Shown one piece after another: positions 1 through 28,653 of a DNA stretch of 64,000 nucleotides. The stretch spans positions 7,812,001-7,876,000 of the forward strand of contig CAVNZM010000013.1 of NCBI GenBank assembly GCA_963693365.1. The letters run 5' to 3'. The stretch is from Amoebidium appalachense. Taxonomy: Eukaryota > Ichthyosporea. A program made the position numbers and the translations under genes. Numbering within the stretch: the first letter of the stretch is position 1; the number at the start of each line of letters is the position of its first letter. The notes under the pieces were generated by a model. That model was not told where the DNA came from. It worked only from the letters and a program-made list of their open reading frames with translations, and did not search any database.

Positions 1-171
1 GTGTGTGTGTGTGTGTGTGCGCGCGCGCGCGCGCGCTTGCACGGGCGAGTGTGCATGCGTGCATGTGCGCCCACGGTTGCCTTGTGTGTCCCGATGCGGC
101 TGGGGGCTTTATGTCAGCTTAACACGCTTTCCCCCCCACCTTCTTTGTTCTTATTTTTTCCTTGTTTTCTG

Positions 172-213
<42 letters not shown>

Positions 214-357
214 CCCCACCCCACCACCACCACCATCACCACCACCTTTTTTTTTTTTTTTTTTGGGGGGGGGGGGGCAAAGTACCAAGACAAGGAGGAA
301 CACATGACTCAGGATACTATGTGCTGCACGTGTGTGCGCGCGCGTGTGCGCGTGTGA

Positions 358-428
<71 letters not shown>

Positions 429-446
429 CGGGGCACAAGGGCATAC

Positions 447-5724
<5,278 letters not shown>

Positions 5725-6070
5725 CTGAAAGAGTACATGTTCGTGTTACACTCGATACAAAGATGATTTGCCGAATCGTGGAAACCAAAAAGACCAACCA
5801 AAGATGTGGGTTGCCCTGACCTTGAAGCTGTGTGGCACTCAAGTGTGGTGGGAAACAGGGTATTGCATACTAGTATCTGCATGTGGGTTCGGAAGGTTGC
5901 AGTCCTCCTTGTCAATGTGTGAATGTGTTTGCTTCTGTTCATAGAAAATGCACCCATGCCTGTACTATACGGCATATGTAACGCGGCTGTCTCTTAAGGA
6001 GGTTCAGAGGGCATGGTATGCTGCTTGCTCGTTAGGCTCAAGCGTGTGTATATATTTGGGTGCTTGGGTG

Positions 6071-6138
<68 letters not shown>

Positions 6139-8045
6139 GTGTAAATGTGCGTGTGTATGAGTTTGTGTGTGTATGTGTGTGTGTGTGTGTGTGTTTTTGT
6201 GTGCGTGTGCTCGCACGCGCGCACCCATGTGTGTGTTGTATGTGTGTGCTAAAAAAAAACGGGTGTGGTGTGTGCACGTGTGATTGTATGAGCACGTGCT
6301 TGTCTGTGCGTGTGTGTGCACCAATGTGTCTATATGTGCCTTAAATCCTCAAGCCGGCTGTGTCTTATGTACTTGTGCAAAAATATAGTGGGTGGGTGTG
6401 CGTCAGCCCCCATGAGTGTTCACGTCATGAATGTTGTTGGTCTTACATCAGGTAGCCAAGTCAGATGTGTCCGATCCACCCTGCCGGTGTTTTTGGAAAA
6501 CAACCCCCCCATTTTCAAGTTGGAGCAGACCAGCAGAGAAAGAGCTGTAGGAAGGAGGAAAAGTAAGAGGTAAGTCGGGCTTCTTTGCTTTGGTCTTGGC
6601 TGCTTTCACCACGATAATGAGGGCGACAGAGCGTGAATCTATTAGTACTTGTTGTGCATTATAAAAATCGTTAACAGAGAAGATGCATGCTTTACTAGTG
6701 AACGACGTATACCAAAGTTGGAAGCTGTGGTAACGCTTAAGCCTGTGAGCGAGGACTTATGGCTAGGGAGGGAGAAACACGGGGAGCTGAGGTTCTAGTG
6801 GGATGAAGAGGGAGGGGGTCGAGAAAGTTCCATTTATTAAGCGCGGATAAAGCAAAAACGAAGGACAAATATGTCAACTGCACTGAGGTCATCTAACTCT
6901 CTCCCTCCGAGTTGGCGATCCTAACAGTGCACAATCTCGACAGCGACCCCGCATGGGTGTTTAGAGTGGGAGTTGATTATGTTGATGTTTTCAAACTCAC
7001 GAAGTTATCTTTGTATTTTTCCAATACAATGTTCCTTGTTGTGAGATGAAATAAGAAATGCTTTGTGAAACTCCTTTGCCTAGCACCCTTCAACTGAACT
7101 AGTTTGCTGGAGATACTATGCGTTGACGGAACACGCCGAGTATAACCTCTACTTACACCCCTACACCATCGCTAACGTAACAACAGCTCAGTTGTGTACT
7201 TACCCTCCCCTTCCAGCTGTCGCTACCGTAGTATTCCCACCTCCTTCCCGTGAGTTTGCCCTTTTCCCTTTTCACTTTTGGCCTTCCACATAGAGGTTTT
7301 ACGCCCGGGACCCGGGTGCGTGTGGGCTAGGGCCGGGATTTGGATAAAAACAGAAAAAACGAAAAATGCCAATCCCGGCCGTAGTCTCCCTTGAATGATC
7401 TCTGGGGACACACTTTTTCTCAAGTTATTGCGTGGATTTTCGAAGTGCAAATAGATGATATTGTTTTATCTTATAGCATATATCGGGAATTATACACATA
7501 TTCTAGCGAACTTCTCATTCTTTTTTGAGGACTTTGATATTAAAAACAATTACCATCGTCAACTTTTGCTGCGCTCACAACTGAATTCAAAATTTTCAAA
7601 AAAACGAGTCTGCGGCAATATGATTGGTGTAAACAAAAGGTTTTGTTATCTCTATCCAATCATACGATGTAGCCTGTAGTCCAATCAAAGCACATTCTGC
7701 TTGGCGATTCATCTTTTTTTACTTCTTTACTTATAGCTTTATATGGTATTTTTTAAACACAAAATTGTTGATTACCCAATGTACAGAAATTTTTACCACG
7801 ACACACGAATGTTGATTCTTTATTGGCCATTCAAAAAGTATATAAATAAAAAAGCCCAGATCCCCGTTGACGTCTCTCAGTCTCGATCAATTCAGCGTGG
7901 TGCGAGCATGACTAATATTACTTCGACACTACACTAGCTAGAGAGCGATCAGGGCACTCCCCCCGTCGATGCATCAACACGCAGTTGACGCAACGTCAGC
8001 TTGACATGCATATGCGAACACACAAGCATGATTTGTATATGATAT

Positions 8046-8095
<50 letters not shown>

Positions 8096-8493
8096 TCATG
8101 ACTGGTATCCGCAGCCACGGTCCTCCCACGTGCATGCGTACGCGTGCCGGCCTGACTACAAGTGGCCTCCAGCCGCCCTCACAACAAATCATTCTCAGGC
8201 TTTATTTTTCGAGGCCTAGGAAGGGTACGTGACCAGTCACCTCGGGGGTAGAGTCTAATTTTGAAATGACACCGCGCGGTGTGACTCTGGCGTTGTGCAC
8301 GCACCCACACTCACACGTGTGCGTACATGTATAATAGTACATGTACACGCGCATGCGCACACTGCACACGTAGGCCACAACCACACGTACTCTCTTTCCC
8401 GAGGCTCTCTCTCTCTCTCTCTCTTCTCCCTCTCTCTCTCTCTCTGTCTGTATTTCTCTCTTTCTCTCTCTATCTCTCTTATCTCTCTCTCTC

Positions 8494-8524
<31 letters not shown>

Positions 8525-8673
8525 AGCTCTCTCTATATATTTACAAGTAGGTCTGTGCGCCGGCTGTCGCCGGCGCCAAAACATAACGAGACAGTTATTG
8601 ATGTTGGGTTGTGTGGTTGTTACCTCCCTCTCCCCTCCCCCCCGCCCCCCCCCCCCTCCCTCGCCTCACGCTT

Positions 8674-8704
<31 letters not shown>

Positions 8705-8808
8705 ACGCTTCCTCCCCTCCCCCCCCCCCCCCCCCCCCCAAATCCTGCAGTTACAATTGCCGGATATCGATCTGCCAAATGTTATGACCCTTTTCCCTTT
8801 CATTTAAC

Positions 8809-8840
<32 letters not shown>

Positions 8841-8880
8841 TTTTCTTGCCACACTGTGTTATCAGTGTAGGGCCGGGAGA
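5725..8880. other. Spacer upstream of the P4-ATPase; no supported gene
   Basis: Contains (GT)n at about 6077-6134 and 6170-6195, an A/T-rich stretch from about 6.6 to 8.1 kb, an (AT)n tract at 8041-8092, (CT)n at 8404-8530 and C-runs at 8640-8840. A minus-strand frame without ATG at about 6430-6640 is open for some 60 codons and could be a 5' exon of the P4-ATPase, but it resembles nothing I recognise. A small inverted repeat (GGCCGGGATT / AATCCCGGCC) lies at 7331-7380. Confidence 0.6.
8404..8845. repeat. (CT)n microsatellite and successive poly-C runs
   Basis: Simple-sequence block on the plus strand: CT repeats at 8404-8530 and C-runs near 8640-8660, 8674-8702, 8717-8740 and 8808-8840. The long Ser/Leu/Pro open frames here are artefacts of it. 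Confidence 0.95.
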
Positions 8881-9125
8881 GATTGCCATTGCCGAAGTAT
8901 CAAGTTTACTTGTGGTCCTCCAAAAACATGTAGCTGAAAACCACCAAGTACAATATGTTCTAAATTGCTTCCAAAAAATTTATAATATTTTTATTATTTT
9001 GTTGTTTTACTTATTTTACAGAACTGTTTGGTAACCCGATGATATGCATGGACAGGCAATAAAACTTTCCACGTGCACTGAGTGCCAGGTGGGCAACATA
9101 TATCCGTACTGATCATTATCGCTTT

Positions 9126-9582
9126 TTGGGAGCTTTGGCAGGATACATTTCTCCTGCTGTACGTATGGATACCACCCTAGTAGATAAGTCTGTATGGTGC
9201 TCTGATGTTGATATTGCCTGGGAAGTTGTGCAGTGGCGCTGTAATTCTTGTTTTCATCGCCGCTGGTGCCACTTTTGTGCTGAACTTTTTAATCGCAAGC
9301 ATGTTGATAGGTGTGAGTTTTTATGTCGCGTTTTACCTCTTTCCCTACGGGTGTCTGCTACACTAGCTGGCAATGTGAACACTTAAGACTTTTTGTTGAT
9401 TTCTGTTGGTCGTCACATTGAGTATTTATATGATTTTCACACAGTGTTCAGGTATCTCAGTATGTATACACTTGTTACTGGATGACTCGTGAAGTTTTTA
9501 TTGTCTTCTCAGTATGCCGTGCATACTTGCATATCTTTCGGCCTATCTTTCCGTCGAATAAATCCAGTCAAAAGAAAAAAAA
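9126..9582 (+). pseudogene. 3' end of a non-LTR retrotransposon (LINE A), decayed
   Basis: The plus-strand frame from 9126 carries a C-terminal Cys/His cluster (WRCNSC...WCHFC, then H and RC) in the position where the intact LINE at 28.65-30.77 kb has its own C-terminal Cys cluster. A TAA then interrupts the frame before a segment resembling the last helix of these proteins (YLYDFHTVFRYL). The element ends in CGTCGAATAAATCCAGTCAA followed by a short A-rich tail at 9573-9582, a typical LINE 3' end. The 5' limit is not clear and the reverse-transcriptase core is absent. Confidence 0.7.
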
Positions 9583-9586
9583 TATA

Positions 9587-9820
9587 TGATAGGTGTGAAT
9601 TTTTATGTCGCGTTTTACCTCTTTCCCTCCGGGTATCTGCTACACTAGCTGGCAATGTGAACACTTTAGACTTTTTGTTGAATTCTGTTGGTCGTCACAT
9701 TGCGTATTTATATGATTTTCACACAGTGTTCAGGTATCTCAGTATGCACTTGTTACTGGATAACTCGTGAAGTTTTTATTGTCTTCTCAGTATGCCGTGC
9801 ATACTTGTCATATCTTTCCG
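9587..9820 (+). mobile_element. Second, 5'-truncated copy of the LINE A tail, split by a later insertion
   Basis: Repeats 9306-9545 with few differences (ATAGGTGTGAATTTTTATGT...CAGTATGC). It breaks at 9820 in CTTTCCG and resumes at about 11801 with CGTCGAATAAATCCAGTCAA plus an A-tail to 11832. The 2-kb gap is exactly the minus-strand LINE described next, so this copy was its target. Confidence 0.8.
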
Positions 9821-10014
9821 GGGTTTACGCTGTTTACTCGAGGCAAAGAGAACCAGTCTCAGGTATGGGGGGGGGGGGTTTGCTCGGAATATCCCCTCAG
9901 CGGTATATCATGATCACGTACATAGATGTCGGGTGGTGACTATATATCAGGGTTTACTTTCTCTACGAGACACCATAAAGACTACAAGGAGAAATCAATT
10001 AGTTGGGGTTCCCC

Positions 10015-10053
<39 letters not shown>

Positions 10054-10086
10054 GGGGCTCCCCTCGGGACACTCGGTATCAGCTAG

Positions 10087-10145
<59 letters not shown>

Positions 10146-11796
10146 TGTGTGTGTGTGCGCGTGCGCTATAATTTTGTAGTGATGTGTTTCTCAAGCCAAT
10201 CAATACATCTAATAAACAGGTCGTAGTTACGCGTGTTTAGTATAAAATCAGGGATGTTGTAATTTACAGGTAGGCTATCTTTCTGGGTGTCTGTTGTGAA
10301 TGTGACTTGTGTGTGTTGCGGTATTATGTGGTCTATCAAACTACATTTGGCGATACATGACCGGTTAAACTGGTGTGTGTGTGTGTTGTTTGGGCATGCA
10401 AATGATGCCACCTTATACTTATTAGATCTCCACTGTATAGCACGTGTACAGTAAAAGCGTGGTAATTGATCAATAATACCATCAGCTAGAGAAAGACCAG
10501 TTCTACAGGAAGGTAATATGTATTTAGGTGTTATACACTTGCGAGTGCCATATTTGGCAATATGGTTGAGGCGGTCAGTATATATAAAACGAGACATAAG
10601 GCTTAGTTTTTCAAGGTGTATGCTTTCATCGGGTCTAGTGTCGTGTGGTATCTTTTTCCATTTGTTATATTGCGTGATTATCTTGTGATTGTGTACATGT
10701 TTAATAAGTAAGTGGCAGTCCAAAGTCACACACACACTATTGCGGGGTTTATTTGTATTTGTGCCCAGGGGAGAAGGGGAGAGAGAGGGGAGGAAAGAGG
10801 GGAGAGGTGAGGAGGGGACAGGTCGGATAGAGAAGAGAGGGTGGGAGGGCAAATACTTCTTTAAGCGGCTTATGTGCTTATTGAATTTCGGCGCGAGATA
10901 GGATACTCTAGCAGCTATTGGGACCAGACCATATATCGAGAGCGTTACAGGCCCAGGTTTACAACAGTTGTTAGATAGAAAGGAGGCAACTTCTGCTTCA
11001 AGGAAATTTGCCAAGGGTTTAAGCGCTCTAGTTCTCTCTTTCTTGATCCAAGCGGCGAGAAGGGGTAAACCATATTCACATGCCGGGAAGACAAAAGTGC
11101 GAATAAATGTAAGTCTAATAGAAGGATGGAGGGGTGTGTCTTTAAAAATATTAGCCGAGAAGAAAGCTAACCGCTTACGAGCCAACTCTACCCTCTTTTC
11201 GACCATATGGGGAAACATAACACCAACAGAATCAACCGGAACACCAAGATATTTGTATTCTGGAACTATAGGTACAGGTTTAGATGATAATGTAAATGTG
11301 TGTAAATTGTTAGCTATATCAGGTACAAGAACACCACATTTGTCTATGTTAAGGATCATAAGGTTTGCCTTGCACCACTCTGACACTACATCGAACAATC
11401 TTTGCAGGCGTCTAGGGGTACGGGCAAGGAGGGACAGATCATCAGCATAGAGAAGTGCAGGCGGAAAGTTATTAATAGGGTCATCGTTTTCGGCGTAAAT
11501 CTTGACAGCCAAATCATCTATAAATAGGTTAAACAAAAAGGGGCTAAGCAATGAACCCTGCAAGAGACCTCTAGTACGAGCAAAACCATATGAAAGATGC
11601 CCATTAACCACAGCTCTACCATAGGTTTGAGACAAGAGTGCTTCTAACAGAACACCAATGCAGTGTGGTACACCCCGTGCAGCAAGCTTTTCCCATAGGA
11701 GACCAGGGGAGACAGAATCGTAAGCAGTTTTCCAATCAATAAAGCCAACATATTGTGCACCAACTTGCATAGAATCGTGCAGTGCCATTATTTGAA
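9821..11796 (-). mobile_element. 5'-truncated non-LTR retrotransposon (LINE C, copy 1), nested in LINE A
   Basis: The 3' end (coding strand ...CAGCGTAAACCC) is shared with copies at 25553 and 28378, while the 5' ends differ. This is the pattern left by target-primed reverse transcription that stops early. Flanks are CTTTCCG (9814-9820) and CTTTCG (11797-11802), an imperfect target-site duplication. The 3' untranslated part contains (CA)n, an A-run at 10049-10018 and a C-run, all on the element's coding strand. An open reverse-transcriptase frame occupies 10166-11788. Confidence 0.85.
10166..11788 (-). CDS. LINE reverse transcriptase, N-terminally truncated, uninterrupted frame
   Basis: A 540-residue open frame begins inside the reverse-transcriptase domain. 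Seen: motif A YVGFIDWKTAYDSVSP, the block RAVVNGHLSYGFARTRG, LLQGSLLSPFLFNLFIDDLA, and the catalytic YADD within LLYADDLSLLA (about residue 115). A thumb-like region follows, then a C-terminal segment with H/C residues (NRSCIAKC) and a final helix FIRCIDWLEKH. The endonuclease domain and the first reverse-transcriptase blocks are missing because the copy is 5'-truncated. The absence of stops or frameshifts over 1.6 kb suggests a young insertion. The ATG at 11788 is simply the first in the retained frame, not a native start. Confidence 0.9.
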   Translation of the reverse strand: MALHDSMQVGAQYVGFIDWKTAYDSVSPGLLWEKLAARGVPHCIGVLLEALLSQTYGRAVVNGHLSYGFARTRGLLQGSLLSPFLFNLFIDDLAVKIYAENDDPINNFPPALLYADDLSLLARTPRRLQRLFDVVSEWCKANLMILNIDKCGVLVPDIANNLHTFTLSSKPVPIVPEYKYLGVPVDSVGVMFPHMVEKRVELARKRLAFFSANIFKDTPLHPSIRLTFIRTFVFPACEYGLPLLAAWIKKERTRALKPLANFLEAEVASFLSNNCCKPGPVTLSIYGLVPIAARVSYLAPKFNKHISRLKKYLPSHPLFSIRPVPSSPLPSFLPSLSPSPLGTNTNKPRNSVCVTLDCHLLIKHVHNHKIITQYNKWKKIPHDTRPDESIHLEKLSLMSRFIYTDRLNHIAKYGTRKCITPKYILPSCRTGLSLADGIIDQLPRFYCTRAIQWRSNKYKVASFACPNNTHTHQFNRSCIAKCSLIDHIIPQHTQVTFTTDTQKDSLPVNYNIPDFILNTRNYDLFIRCIDWLEKHITTKL

Positions 11797-11832
11797 CTTT
11801 CGTCGAATAAATCCAGTCAAAAGAAAAAAAAA

Positions 11833-23260
<11,428 letters not shown>

Positions 23261-25552
23261 TTATAACGCAGGCGGGCCCAACACTGGCCCCTATGCTCAT
23301 CAAACCTCAACCGCCGGGCCAGAGGGCAATATTGTCACACGTGCCGATACCTGTGTGTATGGCCTGGGTGTGTGAGTGGGAGGGAGCGAGGGAGGGATGA
23401 AGCATTCACAGGGACGGGGCCCAGGGGCCCTGAGAGGGGGAGAGGGGAGGGGTCAGAATATGATACAGCACCAAGCCCTTGCGTCTTGTGACACACATTC
23501 ATAGCGGACAAGGGGGCATGTCAGGTTCAAGTAAAAAAAAGAATAGGTTCAAGAGGCAGGATGGTGGCAAATGAATCCGCAGACGACCCTTAAGCAGCAA
23601 ACTGAGCGTGGGGCCACAAACAGAGCACTGGCTGTGGCCTATCATCCGTCCCCTTCCACGAATATTAGATATGGAGGTCCTCAGACACGTTCACTCGTGT
23701 CCGCAGGACCCCCATGCTGCCCCCCTTCACCACCCGCCTACCCTCCCCCCTCCCCCCCCCCAAACACCCCCCACCTGCCCCGTTGCTGCCCCGTTGCGCG
23801 TCTTTAAGCGACATTTTCTCTGGTGGCAACTCAAATATTGGTAAAGTACCAGTCTGCAACAGCAACTTCTAGTGCTCGAACTTAAAAGGTTAGCCCCAAC
23901 CACACGTGGCTGCTCAAGCGGTAGGCTGGTCAAGCCCAGTGCCTCGCTCCTCTCCCCACACCTTCCGGTCCCACATCCCCTAAACTTTCCCCCAAATTGA
24001 ATATATAATAACCCCCCCCCCCCACCCCCACCCCCTCCCCTCCCCCCCACACCCCCTCCCCCCCCCCCCTCTCAGGGCCACCCCTCTTCCCGGGCAGACA
24101 GTCTAGACCTGTTCGACCGGCAGGGCTACTAGGGACTTGAGTCAGTCAGCCTCACATAGGATCTTCGTTTCGTTGGGCCACACAACCCCACAAAAACACA
24201 CTCACTCACGAGTGGAGACTTCCTGATGGACAATATCATAGTACGTACTGATTCCCTTAATCTTCAGCCAAAGTTGGCAAGCAGGCAGCACGGTGGCAGA
24301 ATGAATAGCCGAGCTAAGCTGGAAACTCGTGGCGAACATGCAAGTCTGCCGATCGGTACCATAACACCGCCTATTGGTCGTGGCAGGGACACAAACACTC
24401 ATTCATACTATGCTAGTCCATAGGCGGCACGGGCACAGCGCGAACGGGGAGGGGCCCAGACCCGGTCTCCTTGCGTGGCACTGTCCACTTAATAGGCGGC
24501 CAGCCCCAAGACCTCCAAGGCCCCTTCCTTCACCCCCTCCTCCTCCTTGCCGACTCTCAAGCCTCCCCCCCTTCCCCCCCCCCCCCCCCCCCCTCCCCTC
24601 CCCTCCCCTCCTCTCCCCCCCCTCCCCCCAGGGCCCCGTCTTCCCCAAAAGGTCTTCCCCTAACTTAAAAGCTGGCACCATGCATATGGACACCTTTCTC
24701 CCTTGTAAACCCCAAAGAATACGCGTGACCGCCTCTGCAGCAATCTCATCTCATGATCACTGGCGTGGACTTCGGTTTTTGGACGATCCGACGTGCAGAC
24801 TACCGAAAAACAAAATATTGCACCTACTTTTGGCCTGGCCGGAGTCTCTTCTTGCAGAGGCACACATGAGGTTGCCAATAAGCAGCACAAAAGTTTCACA
24901 CTATGAGAAGCTGTGCAAGGGTAAGATGCAAACAATACCAATGCGGGACTGAGTGACACGGGGACTGACCTCTGTGCCTTTGAGCCGACCCTAGCTGGTG
25001 TTCTCTTGGCCAGTGGCAGCTACACTGTGTTTCTCCTGGCTGTGGTTCAAGTTCTTGCTGTGGGCGGCTACAGCACACGCCGGGCACCAGGACCGAACCG
25101 TTCACTGAAACCACGGTCATAAAATCTGATCCAAGTTAAGTGGTCCGTCAGCCTGCCGGTGCCCTAATAAGCCATTAACGGGAGACTGGGCTTCATTAGA
25201 GCTATTTATAAAAGGGATAATACTAGCAAGTCACTAGACAACTCCTTTCGGTATATAAGCCTGCCCGTAACTTAGGAGTACTGAGAACTCAGAGGTTAAA
25301 CTTTGTGGTCTCTGGGCCACATAACACTTCAAAAAAATCTGCGACGGTGTTATTCCAAACTGAGTCACTGACCCAGCAGCCGTGAACCGGCCACTTGAAC
25401 TTCGTGACGTGGCCCTAAAGCCTTAAGCCGTTAGGCCCACAAAGAGAGCACTTGACCGGCACTGAAAAATATTGCAATAGTCAACTTGCTGAGTTAGCAC
25501 CATCATAAAGCCTTAGCACAACTGAGGCCCGAGTGTGCCGGATATGCAAATG
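23261..25552. other. Region upstream of the bHLH-PAS gene; promoter/5' UTR expected, no gene seen
   Basis: Contains C-rich runs at 23735-23775, 24005-24070 and 24570-24630 but no extended frame with coding character. Sequence immediately upstream of 23260 on the minus strand presumably includes the 5' UTR. The open frames here are short and Pro-rich from the C-runs. Confidence 0.5.
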
Positions 25553-25747
25553 GGGTTTACGCTGTTTACTCGAGGCAAAGAGAACCAGTCTCAGGTATGG
25601 GGGGGGGGGGGTTTGCTCGGAATATCCCCTCAGCGGTATATCATGATCACGTACATAGATGTCGGGTGGTGACTATATATCAGGGTTTACTTTCTCTACG
25701 AGACACCATAAAGACTACAAGGAGAAATCAATTAGTTGGGGTTCCCC

Positions 25748-25787
<40 letters not shown>

Positions 25788-25819
25788 GGGCTCCCCTCGG
25801 GACACTCGGTATCAGCTGG

Positions 25820-25876
<57 letters not shown>

Positions 25877-26493
25877 TGTGTGTGTGTGCGCGTGCGCTAT
25901 AATTTTGTAGTGATGTGTTTCTCAAGCCAATCAATACATCTAATAAACAGGTCGTAGTTACGCGTGTTTAGTATAAAATCAAGGATGTTGTAATTTACAG
26001 GTAGGCTATCTTTCTGGGTGTCTGTTGTGAATGTGACGTGTGTGTGTTGCGGTATTATGTGGTCTATCAAACTACATTTGGCGATACATGACCGGTTAAA
26101 CTGGTGTGTGTGTGTGTTGTTTGGGCATGCAAATGATGCCACCTTATACTTATTAGATCTCCACTGTATAGCACGTGTACAGTAAAAGCGTGGTAATTGA
26201 TCAATAATACCATCAGCTAGAGAAAGACCAGTTCTACAGGAAGGTAATATGTATTTAGGTGTTATACACTTGCGAGTGCCATATTTGGCAATATGGTTGA
26301 GGCGGTCAGTATATATAAAACGAGACATAAGGCTTAGTTTTTCAAGGTGTATGCTTTCATCGGGTCTAGTGTCGTGTGGTATCTTTTTCCATTTGTTATA
26401 TTGCGTGATTATCTTGTGATTGTGTACATGTTTAATAAGTAAGTGGCAGTCCAAAGTCACACACACACTATTGCGGGGTTTATTTGTATTTGT
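25553..26493 (-). mobile_element. 5'-truncated LINE C, copy 2
   Basis: Nearly identical to 9821-10762, including the (CA)n, the A-run (25782-25749 on the minus strand) and the shared 3' terminus. Truncated at 26493, after which the sequence diverges from copy 1. It encodes only the last 189 residues of the reverse-transcriptase protein (26466-25897), with very few differences from copy 1 (for example QHTH for QHTQ). No clear target-site duplication found. Confidence 0.9.
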
Positions 26494-27490
26494 ATCGACA
26501 AGGGCTGTACGTGACCAAGTCCTTGGGCCAGGCCACGCCTTGGTATAGGGGGACAGCTCACAGGCTCACAGCAATACAAGTGCATAAACCACACTGGTAA
26601 ACCTTGCACTGATTTTTGGAACTTTGGATGTGGTCAAGGAAGGCTCAGTGGCAGCAAACCTTTCCCACATTCAACCAAAATCTATAGAAGAATACTTTTT
26701 GAATCCCACTATCAAAAATGAATGACTACATAGACTTGATTGAATTGTTTTTGAAGTTCTCACTAGTTTAGAATTTCAGAAGTGCAAGAAGATTACATAT
26801 GATATCGCCGCGGCCGCCCGCCCCGAGATCCCCCCAGCTGCAGCTGCTCCCCTGGCCGCGGGATCATGGCGCCGTCCACACATCCGGATGATCCGAGTAA
26901 ATTTAGGACTGAGATAAACAAAGTCCCATAAAACAAATACAGACCATGTAAACCGGTTACTATAAAAAGCTTCATATAATGGTGTAAGCCTTAACAATCT
27001 TTCCGACAGCCTTTCAGCACTAGTGGGCCTCCATCAGGGCTGGAAATTACATTTTAGAATTACCGCATTATACATTTTGTTTGAAACCCCGGAACAATTC
27101 ATTTGCCTGGAATGTGCACGCGCACAAAGTCCGCCCACGAACGCGGCACCATATACCCAAAGGGGCTGAATTGACGCTTATTTTTAGGAAACACTAATTA
27201 GATATGTTATTGAAAATATAATCGATGCAAATAGAAGAAAAAAGCACAAATGATAAAATTATTCAATACAAATTCTTAAATACATAATTTAGACTTTTTG
27301 GGCCTGATACGCTAATATAAAGAGGCTCAAGATTTCTTTAAAATAACTTTCACTTTACTCAATTCATTCCAGGGCAGGAAATTACAATGTTTTCGGAAAT
27401 AAATATACCGTTAATTTTCAGAAAGTACCAGTAAAGCCTGGGACTTAGTTCCACTTGAGTTGGAGGTTTTGGAAGTAAATAAAAAGAAGA

Positions 27491-27532
<42 letters not shown>

Positions 27533-28377
27533 CCCCCCCTTCTCCCCCCCCCGCATCACGCAAAAAGTTATCTCAATAACGCATCATATCTTATGACAGT
27601 CACGGAATCCGGACAAGGCATATGGAAAATGCAGGTTGTGTTATCCACTCAACATCAAATTTTCTTTGCTTTCTGGGCTCGTTGTATTTCGTATTGCATT
27701 CAATCTACATATTTTCAGACATATATAGTTCAACAGTTGGTGAGGCTCGAAAGGAGCAGCCAGCATAGTAAATTGCCCTCAAATATAAGGCACACATAAT
27801 TTTTGGGAATACTATGACAGAACGTTTTATATTATAGTTATATAAACGCAAGATTAACATATTGCCAATGAATCATGCGGGGGTCCGGGGGGGCGAAGGC
27901 CTTCCGGCGCCGGATAGGTATACACATATCGGATAGATATACGGAAGTAAAAAAGAAGTACATAAATATCTCCGGACTAAAGTTGGCGGCGATCCGCCAG
28001 GTGCACGGCCATCTACAACTAGGTTTTAGGAGTCTCTAGATGGCCGTGGCCAGGTGCTAAAATACAGTAATCCTAAAATGTAATTTCTAGCTGATTCATT
28101 CGGGGGTGTCTTAGAATTCCCTTGGCTCACGTGCTAAGAGCTGTGGGTGACGTAGGGAGTTATTCAGTATGAACATGCCCCCTGTTTCGTATAGGAAAGT
28201 TTGCATCATAACAAAGCAGTGCTTAAAATCTATGTTCAACCACTCATCGTTGAACGATTGGAAGAAGTATTTTTTTTTTTTTTGTTTTTTTTTTTTTTTG
28301 ACTTTTGACAATTTTGGCTACGGTAAGCCACATTCGGCAATCGGCATAGGCCTACTGTACTGAGGATATATATATCG
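26494..28377. other. A/T-rich spacer without a gene
   Basis: Mostly A/T-rich with a GC-rich islet at 26801-26880 (inverted arms CCGCGGCC / GGCCGCGG), a C-run at 27497-27530 and a perfect 12-base inverted repeat (CACGGCCATCTA at 28004-28015, TAGATGGCCGTG at 28037-28048). No coding region recognised. Confidence 0.6.
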
Positions 28378-28493
28378 GGGTTTACGCTGTTTACTCGAGG
28401 CAAAGAGAACCAGTCTCAGGTAGGGGGGGGGGGGGTTTGCTCGGAATATCCCCTCAGCGGTATATCATGATCACGTACATAGATGTCGGGTGG
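28378..28493 (-). mobile_element. Severely truncated LINE C, copy 3, with perfect target-site duplication
   Basis: Only the last 116 bases of LINE C are present, with the same 3' terminus as the 9821 and 25553 copies. ATATCG flanks both sides (28372-28377 and 28494-28499), a perfect 6-base target-site duplication that defines the insertion exactly. Confidence 0.88.
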
Positions 28494-28653
28494 ATATCGA
28501 TCCATTATGCATGCTATGTTGCGCTGCCAGATCGTGAACACTAGGTAAGAGGATGCCATCCGATTCATTCGAATAACGGCCGACCCGTCATCCGACCCGG
28601 AATCTGCAACCGATTCCTTTTACGGCACCCTGTTTAAACGTAACCCGACATGT

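Noticed and set aside
6060-6344. Long open frames rich in Cys-Val, His-Thr, Ser-Leu, Arg-Glu, Pro or Gly (here and at 13.1-13.9, 16.2-16.5, 34.2-34.7, 42.3-42.7, 57.4-57.9 and 62.0-62.5 kb)
   Set aside because: They are direct translations of (GT)n, (CA)n, (CT)n, (GA)n and homopolymers, open in several frames and both strands at once.
25553-26493. The 25.5 kb LINE C copy as a segmental duplication of the 9.8 kb locus
   Set aside because: Flanks differ on both sides and the 5' end is truncated at a different point, which fits independent retrotransposition.
26801-26880. GC-rich islet with restriction-site-like palindromes considered as cloning-vector contamination
   Set aside because: It grades into ordinary flanking sequence on both sides and matches no vector sequence I can identify; simple GC-rich inverted repeat.
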